A DNA stretch of 64,000 nucleotides from Xylaria sp. FL1777 (GCA_022578965.1 MU400535.1:186001-250000); one strand, 5' to 3'; shown: positions 1 to 12,759, counted from the stretch's first letter. Translations and numbers: made by a program. The notes: generated by a model not told the origin, from the letters alone.

Positions 1-295
1 CGTTCGAATGATCAACGCTTACTTCAGGGCCGAGGGGCAATCCGCCGGTAGCTAGCTGCAGGAACTGTGCATAAACACCCAAGCCGAGCCCTGTCTTGGT
101 GGAAACGGTCTTCTTCCAGTCGGTTTCTACGACGGGTGGAATTGTGTCGGCCACGGTAGTCAAATTGCCCCTATTTAGAGGGTATTGCGGTGTTGACGTG
201 GAGCGAATTATAGATCCAAGACATAGCGGCCCTGCTGGCGGGGGATGAATGAAATCAGACGTTGGACACAGAAAATACGTCTTTACAAATGACAT
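1..295 (-). CDS. Conserved fungal protein of unknown function, N-terminal exon, cut by the window edge
   Basis: An open frame starts at the ATG at 295 and runs leftward to a donor (GTAAGC) after base 23. This gives 91 codons without a stop, so the gene continues beyond the left edge. The start reads MSFVKTYFLCPTSDF, followed by GPLCLGSIIRS, a proline and LN, and later ETDWKKTVSTKTG and AQFLQLATGG. From memory, this pattern (F.P..D..P..GPL.LG.II, then W....S) matches the N-terminus of a large, uncharacterised protein family expanded in Sordariomycetes. No enzymatic domain lies in the visible part and no function is assigned. The intron begins at base 22 and the next exon is off-window. The gene is divergent from the PAQR gene at 1160. 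Family assignment is moderate; coding status is good because the frame is open and ends at a clean donor. Confidence 0.6.
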   Translation of the reverse strand, partial: MSFVKTYFLCPTSDFIHPPPAGPLCLGSIIRSTSTPQYPLNRGNLTTVADTIPPVVETDWKKTVSTKTGLGLGVYAQFLQLATGGLPLGPEVSVDHSN

Positions 296-1159
296 GGCTT
301 TGAGGCTTCGTTTTGCGACTTCGGGTTTTCCTTCAGACCTCCCCCGATCATTGTGTTCTTGAGTCCCCCTGACAAACTCGCAGTTATTTGTACCAGGACC
401 CCCCACTGTCCTCCAATGTGTGGAACGGAAGTGCACTTTTTCCCCGAGATCCTACCACACTACCACATCGCAATCTAGGACTTTGTCCACACCGACTTGC
501 GCCTCGTCAGGCTGAGCGACGACCATGGCTGTTCGTAAGCATGTGGCAGAAGGCAGGTATCACAACAGGGGTCGGCCCACCTGAAACCACGGAAGACTCT
601 CGCCAGCAGATCTTGAAATCAATCGGGACGCCAACTCTCAGCCGGGCAGGTGGTTCTGGGGGTAATCTCTCGGAGTCTCCGACACGTCGGTATTCAGCGC
701 TCCCGCGAGTTGGACCATGACGAGGACAGCCGACCCTCCATCTCAGAACAGAGGCGTTTATAGCGGGGTTATATGTTTGCTTGCCATGTTGGCGGCCATC
801 CGTGCATCCATGCCTACTACCGTGCCATCTCTGCCATCTCTGCCAATGAGATTCACTTACAGCGCAGCACAACCCAGCCCAGGGAGTGAGGTATACCGGC
901 CATTGGTTCTGTCGCAATTTCATCTTACTGTCAAATTTTCCATCCCCTATCTTTCAAGGCTGCCTTGCATCAATAATTCAAGCCACTCGAATTCTCCTGT
1001 TGCAAGTCCTGTGCGTATCTTGCTATTGTATATTGTATCGCCTCTGCTCTTCCTTGAGTAAACCAACCCTTGGGTATCCTAGATCTCAGATTCATCACTT
1101 ACACCTCCTGTGCTCCACCATCCACCATCAGCGCAGCTTCAATTTTCAGGAAAGGGATC
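296..1159. other. Divergent intergenic region, left-edge gene and PAQR gene
   Basis: These 864 bases separate two divergent genes. Open frames cross it on both strands (388-720 +, 507-923 -, 717-1061 +). None resembles a known domain, and they overlap one another, so I treat them as chance. An in-frame ATG at 1070 would lengthen the PAQR protein by 30 residues of unlikely sequence. Confidence 0.5.
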
Positions 1160-2250
1160 ATGACAAGAGCAGAGCTCAAGCAACGGCAGGTGCCGAAAGC
1201 CAACATGAGCACCATAAACGACACGAATCGGCCGAGGACTAAAGCGCGAACCGTAACTTTGGAGCAGATTTCAGAATGGCAGTCCGACAATAAGTATATC
1301 CTCAGTGGCTATCGGCCAGAGAAAGCAGACTACCTGGAGATCTTGACCAGCCTGACTTTCTTGCACAATGAGACCTGCAATGTGTACACGCATCTAGTCG
1401 GGGCTCTCGTCCTACCACTTATCGCAGGTACCTACTTGCGTTACCTGGCCGAGCCTCAATTTCTCAATGTGTCATCAACGGACTACACTATCTTTGGAAT
1501 CTATTTCTGGTGTGCGGAGACCTGCTTGGTCTTGAGCGCACTTTACCACCTACTGCAGCCCCATTCGCATGACGTGGAACAGTTCTGGCATGGAATGGAT
1601 TTGCTTGGTATTGTCATTGTGACAGTGGGCACCTTCTCTTCCGGCATCTACTATGTGTTCTTCTGTGAAGCAAGCTTGCAAAAGCTGCACTGGGCCATTG
1701 TCAGTCTCCCCGACAACTCGTCACCACTGGGGTCAAATCCACTCACTCATATGCTGACCTGGATCCCAGATCTTAACCACGGGCACAATCACCGGGGTGC
1801 TAATTTCAAACCCATCACTCAAGACACCGCGCTATCGGAATGTGAAGGCTGGCGCCTTCGTTATTTTTGGCGCTTCATCCTTCATACCCTTGCTGCATGG
1901 AGTTCAGCGATATGGGCTTGAATACATGCTCGAACACGCAGGAATGAAATGGTATCTCCTCGAGCTGACTTTCTATGGCACCGGAGTCGCCTTGTACGGG
2001 GTATGTCTCCCCGTTCACCCATCATCTGAAAGACAAGGCCTCTGACAAACATCTATAGTTCCGGATTCCGGAGCGTTTGGCGCCCGGTAAATTTGACATC
2101 TGGGGAAGCTCACACCAAATCTTCCATGTGGCTATTTTATTCGCAATGTATACACACTTGACTGCTCTGCTGCAAGGCTTTACAAACGCTCATACACTGG
2201 ATGTGTGTCAGCTTCAGGGCGTTAAAGGATCCAAGGCTGGGCTGATCTGA
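1160..2250 (+). CDS. PAQR / haemolysin-III family seven-helix membrane receptor (adiponectin receptor-like, Izh type)
   Basis: Three exons are proposed: 1160-1699, 1770-2000 and 2059-2250 (320 aa). Introns of 70 and 58 bp have GT-AG ends and phase 0 joins. The joins restore family sequence: KLHWAI runs into ILTTGTITGVLISNP, and VALYG into FRIPERLAPGKFDIWG. Hallmarks are the N-terminal ISGY/LSGYRP-type segment, FLHNETCNVYTHL before the first helix, SALYHLLQPHSH with histidine, and the final GSSHQIFH motif; these histidines are the metal site in PAQR proteins. Fungal members (Izh1-4) take part in zinc and sterol homeostasis and in osmotin signalling; some act as ceramidase-like hydrolases. The start at 1160 gives a short polar N-tail; 1070 and 1205 are alternatives. 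The last helix is followed by a short tail ending KGSKAGLI. Family call is firm, exact ligand unknown. Confidence 0.9.
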
Positions 2251-3136
2251 CTCTGTATGAACAAGGGACAAGCTTACATGCGCCTCCCCTTCTAGGCTTG
2301 CCTGCATCTACGCAACCACATCACATCATGTCTAGGTATCCTATCATACGACGACACAAAAAGAGAGAGATAGCCTGCTTGAAGTAAATTAGGCTTCATG
2401 TATGGCCGGGATGCAGCAATTCGTACGCAAACACGTCGCCCCCACCGCGCAAAAGGTATCTCACCCCGAGCTACTTTCTCCCAAAAACGCTGAGGCGAGG
2501 CTCCGGACCTGGCTCAAGCGTTACCACAGAGGCCCGCAAATAGTAGCGCCGCCGCCGCCAAATACTCAATGCAGCAAGCACACTTTATACCCCGACATGG
2601 GAGTAGACTAATTTGAAGGCGACAACTTGCCGCATGGTTAACCTCGACTGTCTCTTATTTCGTAATAATATTAAGCTTTGTTGCTTCAAGATTGCTTATG
2701 CAAAGATTATACTATAGGTATTTATTACAAGGGAGGAGGTACTAGGTAGACTTCCAGGTAGAATCCAAGGTTTAGAATAAAACCGATTACTTATTGCGGT
2801 GCATTTACGGTAATAGTGGACACCTGCCAGGTGGGCACCTGCAGTTTTAAACCTTGGAAGTCTATTTCTCTCTGCATAAAATAATGCATAAATACATACG
2901 GGGCAGTTGTACAGTCACGTGACTGATAACTGAGCCTCAGCAAAAGCGACAAATGCGCTAAGCCCAATCTGTCGCGCGCTAGGAACCTAGGTTACTTGCC
3001 CGCCGCCTAGGTTCAGCGACTCGGTCCTAGAAAGCTTGCATGCACATTTGTATTGTTTCTAGCCCTCCAACGCTTCTACCGTCTCGATCTTCCCGCAACA
3101 GATTTACGCAGATCCTTTCTCTCTGCTATTGGCAAG
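2251..3136. other. Intergenic region between PAQR and SmG genes
   Basis: This 886-base stretch holds the PAQR 3' end and the SmG promoter. A 69-codon open frame at 2402-2611 (starting MAGMQQFVRKHVAP) is unsupported by any recognised family. A 14-bp palindrome containing CACGTG lies at 2912-2925. Confidence 0.5.
2912..2925. promoter_or_regulatory. Palindromic E-box-type site upstream of SmG
   Basis: The sequence CAGTCACGTGACTG is a perfect 14-bp palindrome around CACGTG, about 210 bp before the SmG start. CACGTG is the core bound by Cbf1-type bHLH factors in fungi. Its use here is inference from position and symmetry only. Confidence 0.4.
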
Positions 3137-3564
3137 ATGGCTCCTGCGCAACCAGAGCTTAAGAAGGTGAGCTGCACCGAAGAAATGAGTAAATTGCTGC
3201 TCAGCTACTCACTCATTCTTCCACAGTATCTCGACAAGAGGCTCTTCGTCCAGCTAAATGGCAGTCGCAAAGTCATTGGCGTCCTCCGCGGATACGATGT
3301 ACGCCACCACTCTACCGAATACTGCTCCGAGGGACATACGATCTAACGGTTCATATAGGTCTTCCTGAATATCGTTCTGGACGACGCCGTTGAGGAGAAG
3401 GATGGTGGCGAGAAGGTCCGGTTAGGGATGGTCGTACGTATTGTGTCATAAACGCTCGTAAGCTGCAACAGCCCTTGCTGACACGCGCATTATAGGTCAT
3501 TCGAGGTAATTCGGTCGTGATGCTCGAAGCACTCGAGAGAATCGGCGGCGATCGCGACAAATGA
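3137..3564 (+). CDS. Small nuclear ribonucleoprotein G (Sm protein G)
   Basis: Four exons are proposed: 3137-3166, 3227-3298, 3359-3433 and 3496-3564, with introns of 60, 60 and 62 bp, all GT-AG and phase 0. The product is 81 aa, the usual SmG size. It begins MAPAQPELKKYLDKRLFVQL. The Sm1 motif shows LNGSRKVIGVLRGYDVFLN followed by IVLDDAVEE; the Sm2 motif shows GMVVIRGNSVVMLEALERI. RGNS is the RNA-contacting signature of SmG. SmG is one of seven Sm proteins that form the ring around U1, U2, U4 and U5 snRNAs. High intron density in so short a gene is normal for fungal Sm/LSm genes. Missed as one open frame because no exon exceeds 75 bp. Very confident. Confidence 0.95.
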
Positions 3565-6400
3565 GAAGCCTCTTCTGCGCGTTAGAGAGGGGTTAGGACG
3601 AGTAGACGCGTTGACATTCATGCATGAGTGGTTGGCTGGGAGTACTCTACCTACTTCTAGACTTGGCTGGCAAAATGGCGTTCGGGCGTAGGATCAAAAT
3701 ATCTGAAGGGCTTCTTCCTATCCTTTACAAATATCGTCGTGGCAGTGGCACGTGCTGCTGTGAAGAGCTACGCACAGTCGAGAGTATGAGGACTGTGGTC
3801 ACTGCATCCCAGATACCCGAGCTACATATTGGAACGATGGTCATATTTAGGCAATCCTTCCGAATAACGCAACGGCGATTACAAGCATCCACCTGTACCT
3901 ACTATGATACCCAGCATATTAGTATACCTATGACTGAGGTACAACAAGTCATGGCGCTCCAATAATCATCGAATAATGGTTTAAACCCACGCGAAGTTGT
4001 TGAGATTTCATTGATGTTCAGCTTTTGCTACTGGTCTTGCCTATGTCCCCTTTGACAAGCTTGCACATCCGACGGGATTTTTCGAAGATACTCAAGTACG
4101 TCAAGAGGATCCGACGTAGGGGCATCCTGATCTATTAGCTTTGTGTCTGGAAACAACCAGGGGATGTACGGATCTGTAACGAGTGGGAAATAAAGATGCT
4201 AGATTGATGAGCAACAATAAAGAATCAAGGCGTGGTCATGGTTAGGAGACCCGACTTATCTAGGTTGACGTAATCGCGGAGTAAACGTAGTTACCGAGGT
4301 GAGAGTAAAGTGAAGCGAAGCTTGATTAGCCCAAAACCTATATATACATTCTCGAATTGTTTCTCTCTTTTTTATTGCTGCCTTCGTCTCATGTTAAACC
4401 AATACGTTGTTTAGGTTGCAAATGCCGCCGCTCAAGGACAATCTGGAAAGTTCCCGAGCCTAAAACGCTAGGCTGGGCATGAATAAAGACGGCTGTTGCC
4501 CAACAGTAGGTCTCAATGCCTTTGTTGTCATTCACCATACGGGCCCCCTTGTAAGTGGATAACCATCGACTCCATTGGCCATTCATCTTTTCTTAAGTGT
4601 TTACGTAGGGGACAACTGTTCTGAAGTGGTCGATCCAAACCTGGCTATCTCTCGCTGGCATGATCCCTGGACCCCATATAGGATTTGTGTATTCCAAAGT
4701 GACTCATCTATAGCGAATTACCACTCTCTTCTAGAATACGGCAGACCTGTTACCTTTCTCCTTCGCCCAGGTCTGCTGTTTACGCGCCATGTCAAGTGGG
4801 TGAACATGTAGAAGGCGGCGTGGCAGCGATCGCGTTGCTAGGTCCCTTCATGCCGGGCTTGCCGAGCGACGATCCTAGTGTTCTACCGTTCTAAGTCCTC
4901 TGCCGGAGTTCGGTCACGGCTAGAGGTCCGGAATCAGTAGACGTGATTAACTATAATCATGTAGACGCCCTGAAAAGCCGGCAGCCGGACCTATGCTTCG
5001 GGCGGTCTCTTGGCTGTGCACATTCTAGCAATGCCTCATGAGCTTTAACACCTTTCCAGGCGGGTCGACCCTCTTTGACCCTAGATATGCTGGCATCAAG
5101 AGCTCCTACCTTATTTCAGGCTTAGCTGCAAAAATTGATCTCATAGAAGCGTATCCAAAGAGTCGGTCAATGTATCATCCCTGATATGAGATCTCTTATG
5201 AATATAATATAAAGCATGAGAGTAGCATATAATGCGTAATCCTTCAGATAAGTAGCTTGATGTACTGGTATAGAATATATCTTTCTTCTGCTTAGTCTGT
5301 GCGAGCTTGCATTCCTTACCCTATGAATAAGTTTTCAATAGCGTAAATACCTTATTGAAGAGATTTCAATTTGTCGAATCTCCTATTTTAATACGCTTTA
5401 CGATCAGTGTCGATGCTTTCCCTCACTGCTGCAACTATAGGGCTCTGACTTTTCATGATATTTATGTACTTTCTCTATCTCATTCTATAACTATAGAGAT
5501 AGAGAAACTCTCGTTCATGCTCACGTCTTATGATTCAGGTAGTATACGACCCGCATCATGTGCTCCAATAGACCCCTTCATACGAGCAGTGAAAGAAGAA
5601 TAGGTGACCGTAATACTACCTATAGATACTCATGTCTCTCTCTAGAGGGCTAGACTAGAGAAACTATTGATAACGTAAGTAGTCTAGAGTGAGTAGATAG
5701 CTAGATAAGTCAGTGTAATTGAGAGATTGTATATCGTCCTTCCCTTTCGAGCTGCTTTAGGCTCTCGTTCGCCAGCAACGCTGTAAGTCATATTAGCACT
5801 AGCATTAAGTTGAGTCTCTAGCACAAGAATAACAATGCTTATCTATTTATCAGGACTGTGTAACTGGAGTTCTGACAGCTGTAGAAGCATAGTCAGAAGC
5901 ATAGCATCATAGGAGATCGTGTGTGAATAGGGATAGTCAAACTCTATATCAAATCTAGCAATATGAAGAGCTCTGGAGCAGCCCTACAGGTAGAAGGATC
6001 GCAATAGATAGTCCTTGTGTAAAGAACTATGTTTGGACGCCCTTCTAATTATCCCTTGTTGGTGCCTTTCATAATTTCTTCTTAAATATCTTGTCACTTA
6101 TGAGTTCGTGGCCAAGAGACATGAGACAAGTTGTCACTCAAACACCAACATTCTCATGCTCCCTTAAAAATAGGGCGTAGCTACGCGATGACGGTCAAAA
6201 TAGAGTTTCGCAAGTTTCATGCGGCGGTATGAAGGGAATGATCACAGAGTTACAATACTATTCACAGACGTGTTCCGTTTAAGAGCGCCGAGAAAACAAC
6301 TCGCCTCCTCGTGTGAGAATGATGAGCACCCGATGAATATATCTTTGATTATCCCAAGAATGAGCGAAACACTCAATACAGCTGACGCAAGTTCATCATG
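3565..6400. other. Gene-free stretch, AT-leaning
   Basis: No open frame here resembles a protein. The longest (3624-3965 +) starts right after SmG and has no domain. Sequence from about 5150 to 6200 is AT-leaning with short repeats of the type CTATAGATAGAGA. No terminal repeats, transposase motifs or tRNA boxes were seen. Confidence 0.5.
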
Positions 6401-6601
6401 AAGAATCTAGAGACCGCGAGCTTTGGGAAACTGTATAGTCTCAGGGGCCCGCCCCGGATTGCTGAAGCAGACAAGAAGCGTATCTCCACCGGAACCTCTA
6501 CCACTCCCACATAGAGACGAGCGAGTACATTTCCTATTCCGCCCCCATCCATCATCCTCGCCGTCAAAGCGGAATTGTCATTGTAGATTGTACCATACCT
6601 T

Positions 6602-6632
6602 TCTATCCATCCATCCATCCATCTATCTATCA
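6602..6632 (+). repeat. CATC/TATC tetranucleotide microsatellite
   Basis: Four to five CCAT units run directly into TCTA units. Imperfect but clearly tandem. Confidence 0.85.
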
Positions 6633-6999
6633 AGAACAGCAAGCAAGATAAGATCGAGGTTGATGACGAAACAACAAAGAAACAAAAGTCGAGGCAAAGC
6701 AAGAAATTCTCCTTCCTTCCCGGCTCTACTCAGCCGCGACCCGCGCTCGCCCCGACGTCGGCTTCGGGTTCGAGGCCCGAACAGGGCGCTTTGGTCCCCC
6801 CTCCTCCCCCCCGGCGGCGGCGGCTCGTCCGCGGCAACAAGGCTCTCAAGGTTCCCCCCCTTCCCCTCCCCTCCCCCCATGGGTCCCCATGATGGGGCCC
6901 CATCCATGTTTTTGTGGCGACGTCGCAGCGCGCCGTGGTGTAGGACTCGCGAGTCCGTGCATGACGTCTACTCACAGTACGCAGTAGCCACGTTCTCCG

Positions 7000-7050
7000 G
7001 GTGGGTGTGTGTGTCTGTGTGCGTGTACGTGTGTGTGTGTGTATGCGCGC
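7000..7050 (+). repeat. GT-rich dinucleotide tract
   Basis: The stretch alternates TG with a few C and A interruptions (TGTGTGTGTC, GCGTGTACG, then TGTGTGTGTGT). Confidence 0.85.
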
Positions 7051-7540
7051 CTGTAGGATTGTTGTTTTGACAGGAAGGGATGGTAACCCACCCCCTTCTT
7101 CCCTGCGCTTCCATTCTCCGAGACCATACCCGGGTGGGGATAGGTTATATATGATGTAACCCAGTCTGCCGGTCAACCGTGCCTTATCTGAAAGGAAAAA
7201 GAAAAAAAAAAGGGGGATTGGGAAAAAAATAATAATAAGAAGAAAATAAAACTTTACTGAGACGAACTGCGTGCCAAGCGCGGTATGCTCGCGAAAACAA
7301 CGGGCGAGATATCGGCTTTGGGGAAAAATACCTGCGTGTCTACCTACCTGTATAGTGCTGTGTTGTGTGTTCTTCTGAGGGCCCTGTTAGTGAGAGATGT
7401 CTCTCGTCGAGGAAGTGAGGCACGAAGAGGAGGAGGATATCGTCATTCCGATATATCCGATATCAGGCGGAGGAAAATAAACAACGTTTACTCCGGTTCC
7501 GGTACAGCAACGAAGTAATGTTTTTTTTCTTAAGGGCATT

Positions 7541-7620
7541 ATTTTTTCCATTTCTCTCCCTCTCTCTGTCTCTCCCCCTCTTCTCTTTGCCTCTCTCTCG
7601 CCCTCTCTCTCTTATTTTTT
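7541..7620 (+). repeat. Polypyrimidine (CT) tract
   Basis: About 80 bases are almost only C and T on the plus strand, with repeated TCTCTC units. Confidence 0.85.
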
Positions 7621-7732
7621 ACAATTCTTCGCCCTTCCCGCAGAAAATACGTAACGAGTGTGATATCATGATGTGTAGTGCCAGTGCGTTATCATCGTGC
7701 TTATTTTTCCGCGGTAGCTAGGTTAGCTGCAG

Positions 7733-7783
7733 GGAAGCAAGCAAGCAAGCAAGCAGGCAAGTAGGCAGTCAGACAGACAGGCA
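7733..7783 (+). repeat. AAGC tetranucleotide repeat passing into CAGG/CAGA units
   Basis: Several AAGC units are followed by decaying AGGC, AGTC and AGAC units, a typical imperfect microsatellite. Confidence 0.8.
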
Positions 7784-10700
7784 TTTTTTACTGCATTACA
7801 ACATTGAGGCATTGTTCTGCTATTAAAGTTCTCACGTCACGCTCACTCAGCTCCGCCCGCGCCCCTACATACATTACCCTTACCCTACTACCTGCTTTCC
7901 TAGGCATCACTGCATACAGGGCGTGCATACAAACCTACATGGTATATACATACGGCAGGTAGGGGGTTTTCAGGAAAACGCATGTGGGTATGGAATTTAT
8001 GTGATGCATATCCAATTCTTGGAAGACGTCAGCGTGGTTGGTCGCGAGAACGTCTGGACTCATGTAACCTCCGTTCATGACGGGCATTAGATCTTACACA
8101 TACGCAGACTTTCTCGACGGGATTCCTTTGTTTTTCTTTTCCTGGCTCTTGCGTTTTCCTCATCCAGTATCCTCTTCGGTGGGCCGATGAGACACGCGAA
8201 ATGGACGACGAATAGAAACAAACAGCGGGTAATGAAGCTTCCTTCCTGGGTAGCGTGCATGACATGAGAGAATTAATCTGTAACGCACGTTGATGTGAAT
8301 GAGTAAGGTATGTAGACAGGTAAGGCCGACTATGTGTGCGAGTGAGTCTATCTACCTGCCTACCTTCTTAAGTACCTACCACGTACGGTGAGTTTGGTAG
8401 GGATTACATGTATGTCGCAGATAATACAAAGTTCCCAAACCCTAAACTATACTATATACATACCCTTGTTTTTCCCAATCCAGCGCCTTACAGCGAACTC
8501 ACATGCCGATTTCTGGAACCTAATTCTGACAACCTGCGATGGATCTCCACCTCATCCTTGAAGATGCCCTGGCAAGTAGGTGAAGCACGGAATATAGCCT
8601 GTCTAATCTTCTCATTAAGCGCAGGGAAAGGAGAGACATAAGGTAGAGTCGCTTTTCCGAACTGGTTCAACTTAGCCGGAGTCGGATGGATGCGCTCGGT
8701 TACTTCAGCGTGCACTATGCTATGTATGGAACCCCATGATGACATTTAATATACATATGGACATCTGCATGTACGCTTGCTCGCTTGCGTTTGCACCGCA
8801 TGCGCTTAGATGTATGTAATATCCGTTGGACCCAAGGAAGCAGGTGGCCGACCCTGTCAGCGCCCCGTCGCTACTTGTTGTCGTGTGTGGATATATGTAG
8901 GTACATATGTATGTACGGTACGTATGTAGGAGGGTAGGTATATAGGCCACATGCTGTGTTCGTCATACGATTTCACCTCCGGGCATGACTATACTGATGT
9001 ATCTTGTTTTTCTTCTTCTTCTCTCTCCCGTCTGAAATGTGATGCAACATTGTTTTTGTCTGTAAGTCGCTGTAGTGTCCGTTCCTTGCAAGAAATCACT
9101 AAAATTCGACGCACTGGCGTGATGAAAAAGGAGAGGGTGAGATTATGGGCTCGTTACTGTAGACTCGTAAGCAGGCTCAGACAGAGTTGGCTGTATAAAT
9201 CGTAGCATGCCCCCCTCTTCGCCTCATCATCTCCACATAGAACTTGCAGTTTGAGGAGAGGGGTTTTCTCTCGTATGGTGTCAGCTGTGGAGAAGGCGGG
9301 AGAAAGCAGTTGCATGTGAATTAGTCTAGGTTTGTTTATTGGCAATTAAGTGGCTCTTGATTTCGATGATCTGTAGATCCGGGGTTTTGCGGCTGCGGAT
9401 CTGGAACGGTGTCCAATTCCCGATCCAGTCCGGTACAATTCAATCGTGCTCATCTTGGATAATGCAGAAGGGAAATCCTGACTATCCCGGGGGCTAGCCT
9501 CCGAGCACCATCATCCATCCTTTAACGAATCTCGGAACCGATTGTGGTATTATCATGCCAGACTGCTTCTAGTCAAATTCTATGTGCGGTATCGTCCCGT
9601 CGCTGTTTTTTTTCTCCATCTAATTATCTTAAGATAGTGGGCGCCAAGCCCTTGGTATCCATGCAAAATCAGGACAGATGCTGTTCCAAATAAGAGGAAC
9701 CAACAAATACAGGTCTTTTACTTATTAACGAGAAGTGATACGTGGGCGATGCTCCTACATCGGACGTCGTATGTTTCAACAAGGTAGCTCGTTCGAAAGA
9801 ACAAATTGATACAGAGAGAGACAAGCAAAGAGACAGTGTAAGTGTGTGTACAATTTCTGCTTATTTGGAATGCCGGTCTAGGAGCACGTCTAGTGCACGC
9901 TTTCTAATGCTGGCTGCATTGGAAAGATGGCATCTCGTGTTAGAGCACTTTTTCTGTCATTAAGCTGCTGCATTGGGGTGTTCTGGGGAAGGCCCTGGCG
10001 AGGCCAAGATGCCCGCTGCGACGAAGGGGAAGGGTATTGACTAGTGGAAGCTGGTTGATGTTGCATATTTCATGTCTATGTCGTTCGATACATCCGCTTC
10101 TCCGTAACCCATCGATGTGGGCACGCAGCAATGCGACTTCATACCATTCAATAATCGGACCTCTGTGGAGGCTAGCTGAGAAATACCGGATGGCGACTCA
10201 GTGGCACGGCCAATCGGGGACCGGCGACGCGGTATAAACTCGGCATGTGTTGATAGCCGTGCAGGCAGTACGTGTATATTTATTCACATCTCGTTGTATG
10301 CGAACCAGAAATAAGGGATTACGGCGCTGTATCAAGCCACAGCTCCGTCGTGTCCAATCGGTAAAACTACCTACCTGCCAGGCGACGATAATACGAGATG
10401 CTGTATTGACATTGGACATTGCAGGAGACGTTGGAATGAAGCGGCGATTATTGGCAAAGCGGCTTGCCTACGTAGCACGACCGACGGCCAGATGTTGTCC
10501 AGAAAATCAATCTTGTACGCCTTCGATTTATCGTGTCGACGACCCCTGAAGTGCATCGTCTGTGCAACCACAACCCGTTGTTGCATTCAACGGCGTCGGG
10601 ACTAAGCTTGCACTACCGCAACTCCTTACATGTAAGTATGTAGGTCGGCTGTCTCAGCGGGCTGTTGGGTCCAAAGCACGACATCTTGTATTACGCGCCT

Positions 10701-12737
10701 AAATTGCTTACGGTAGGTAGACGCATGGTCCTGCTCATCATTGGCCTCGCTTAGCTGGTAGGGAGGGAGGGAGGATGACACGAACCACATGCATGCTTCG
10801 AGTTCCTTATACACGTTGTACATGTATTATCTGATGCTGCATTTATCATTCGTCCAGTATGGCAGAGGTAGCTTTTGACTTACTAGAAGTTCGATCGCAA
10901 GATTGTACTATTATGGAAAGCGTTAATGTCGACACTAGATGGGATATGGATGCATATCGCTCTGAGTCACTGAGATAATATTGTATGAAACATGATCCAG
11001 ACTGTGGTCCGCTTTTATATTCGGCATGCTCTTTTGTATTGCAGTCGTATGCAAGTATACCAACGATGTCGGCGTTGCTTAAGAGCTTACTTAGCGTCCA
11101 TTATGGTGGTATCATGGTATTTTGGGTGGATTATACAATGTCGATTCCTGCCTAAACAGACTTCAAGCCTGCGCATACGTATTAGACCTAAGACTAATAG
11201 TTATAGTGAGTAGTTGTCGTAGTTTGGAGGCAACGCATATAAAATATCGACTTTACGATGGGGAGACATGTTGGCTATGCTGCTTGTTGATATTATTTCA
11301 TAGACTATCGTAAATCCTTGAAAGGGGATATTTTCGCAGCTGTATGAGCACTACTAAGAATGCCACTACTATCAATAATAACTGTCGTATGCTTAATTCA
11401 CAAATCTAAAAGGTTACAAGATGCAGTTGTAATTCACAGTACTTATTTACCCACGACAGCTCGTACACAAAGCTGCTGCAAGCCATTCGGCTTCACGGTG
11501 TTTTCATTCTGTGACCACACTGTCTCTCTGCTGTTACCAGGAACGTTCGGAAATATTGTTCCCTTAAGTGGCCTAACCTAGTTTAGGTCTCCATTTAGCG
11601 TACATGTACGCCGAGCCGCGATGGAAACAAGTGAGTGGTATAGCTTCAAAACGTCGTGGCTTGCTTGGTTTGTGCATGATGCATACTGCGTAGAGGTACT
11701 GTCAACGACGACTCATGTCATGTATTAGCCGACCCCACCAGAGCAACCGCTTTGATCGAGCCACATCCTTGTAGCGTAGTTGACGAGAATAAAATAAGCT
11801 CTGTATTTAGTACACACCATACTATAATAACGCCTCGCGCTAGGGAGTCGCTGGGAACAAGAGGGGTAGCTGTAGGTAGATCTATCTGGTGGCCGTAAAA
11901 GACACCATACAGAGCTCTTGTTATAAGCACGATGGCGCATCATAGGTACTAGTGTAGGTGGTGGTCTGCTGTACGTATGAGGCAGCGTAAGATAGCCGGC
12001 TGCTATGCTGTCTGTCATACTTAGTACCTACAGATGGTAATAAATGGTTCGTCAGTTCATCATGTGTAGGTCGAAATCTTGTATCAGTGACGTGACCGGA
12101 GATTGCACACCACCCTCCAACCACTGGACGCACAAGTTCGGTAACATCGGAGAGAGAATCGTGCAGCAGCAGACGCAGGTCCAAGAGGATGAGGTCAAGC
12201 GCAGGCTAGAATGACGCGCGCCAGGGGTCCTGGAAACGGAATGGGGATGAGGAGGGGTGGTTGGAGATCCATTACCACTGGTACAAACAAGGTTTTATTC
12301 AATGGATGGATCTAGACTAGAGGGCCTTCCAGTGGACGGGACACTAAACGCGGCTGGGTATCAATATTCGTTATCGATCCAGATTTTGCCTACCCAGATC
12401 TCGCTTGTTTAGGTTACCCAGGGAAATGGAATTCCAAACGTAGTAAGGATATCGTCGAAATGACGAAGTCGAGGGATATGGAGTCAGGAGGTATCGGAAT
12501 CTGATACCGCATAAACCACGACTTACTTTGCAAGCATAGATCTGCCTGGTATAAAAGTCATAATTTACATGTAGATAGAGGACGTATAGTCGGCATCAAG
12601 AACGGATGGTTTGTGTTCAGTAATCGTACTTAATCCTTAGATTACGTAGTATGTTCCCTTTCTTATACCTACCTGTTTTTGTATCTGACTGTGATTGCGG
12701 GATCCACTAAGTCAATACCAGACCTCCAGAACGCTTG

Positions 12738-12759
12738 GCGATGGCGATGGCGATGGCGA
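12738..12759 (+). repeat. GCGATG hexanucleotide repeat
   Basis: Three tandem GCGATG units, short and perfect. Confidence 0.7.

Larger units (their letters stand above)
6401..9400. other. Non-coding stretch rich in simple repeats and pyrimidine tracts
   Basis: This block holds dense low-complexity DNA: tetranucleotide repeats at 6602-6632, a GT tract at 7000-7050, a CT tract at 7541-7620 and AAGC-type repeats at 7733-7783. Open frames across it (for example 6423-7070 +) are compositional. The mix of C-rich, GT and CT tracts resembles a promoter or long leader region, but no gene follows on either side within 5 kb. Confidence 0.45.

Noticed and set aside
1070..1159. In-frame upstream ATG for the PAQR gene
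   Set aside because: Would add 30 residues unlike PAQR N-termini; the ATG at 1160 gives the expected short polar tail.
2402..2611. Open frame of 69 codons between PAQR and SmG
   Set aside because: No recognised family, a single short frame, and proline/alanine-rich C-terminal half. Could be a small gene but cannot be supported.
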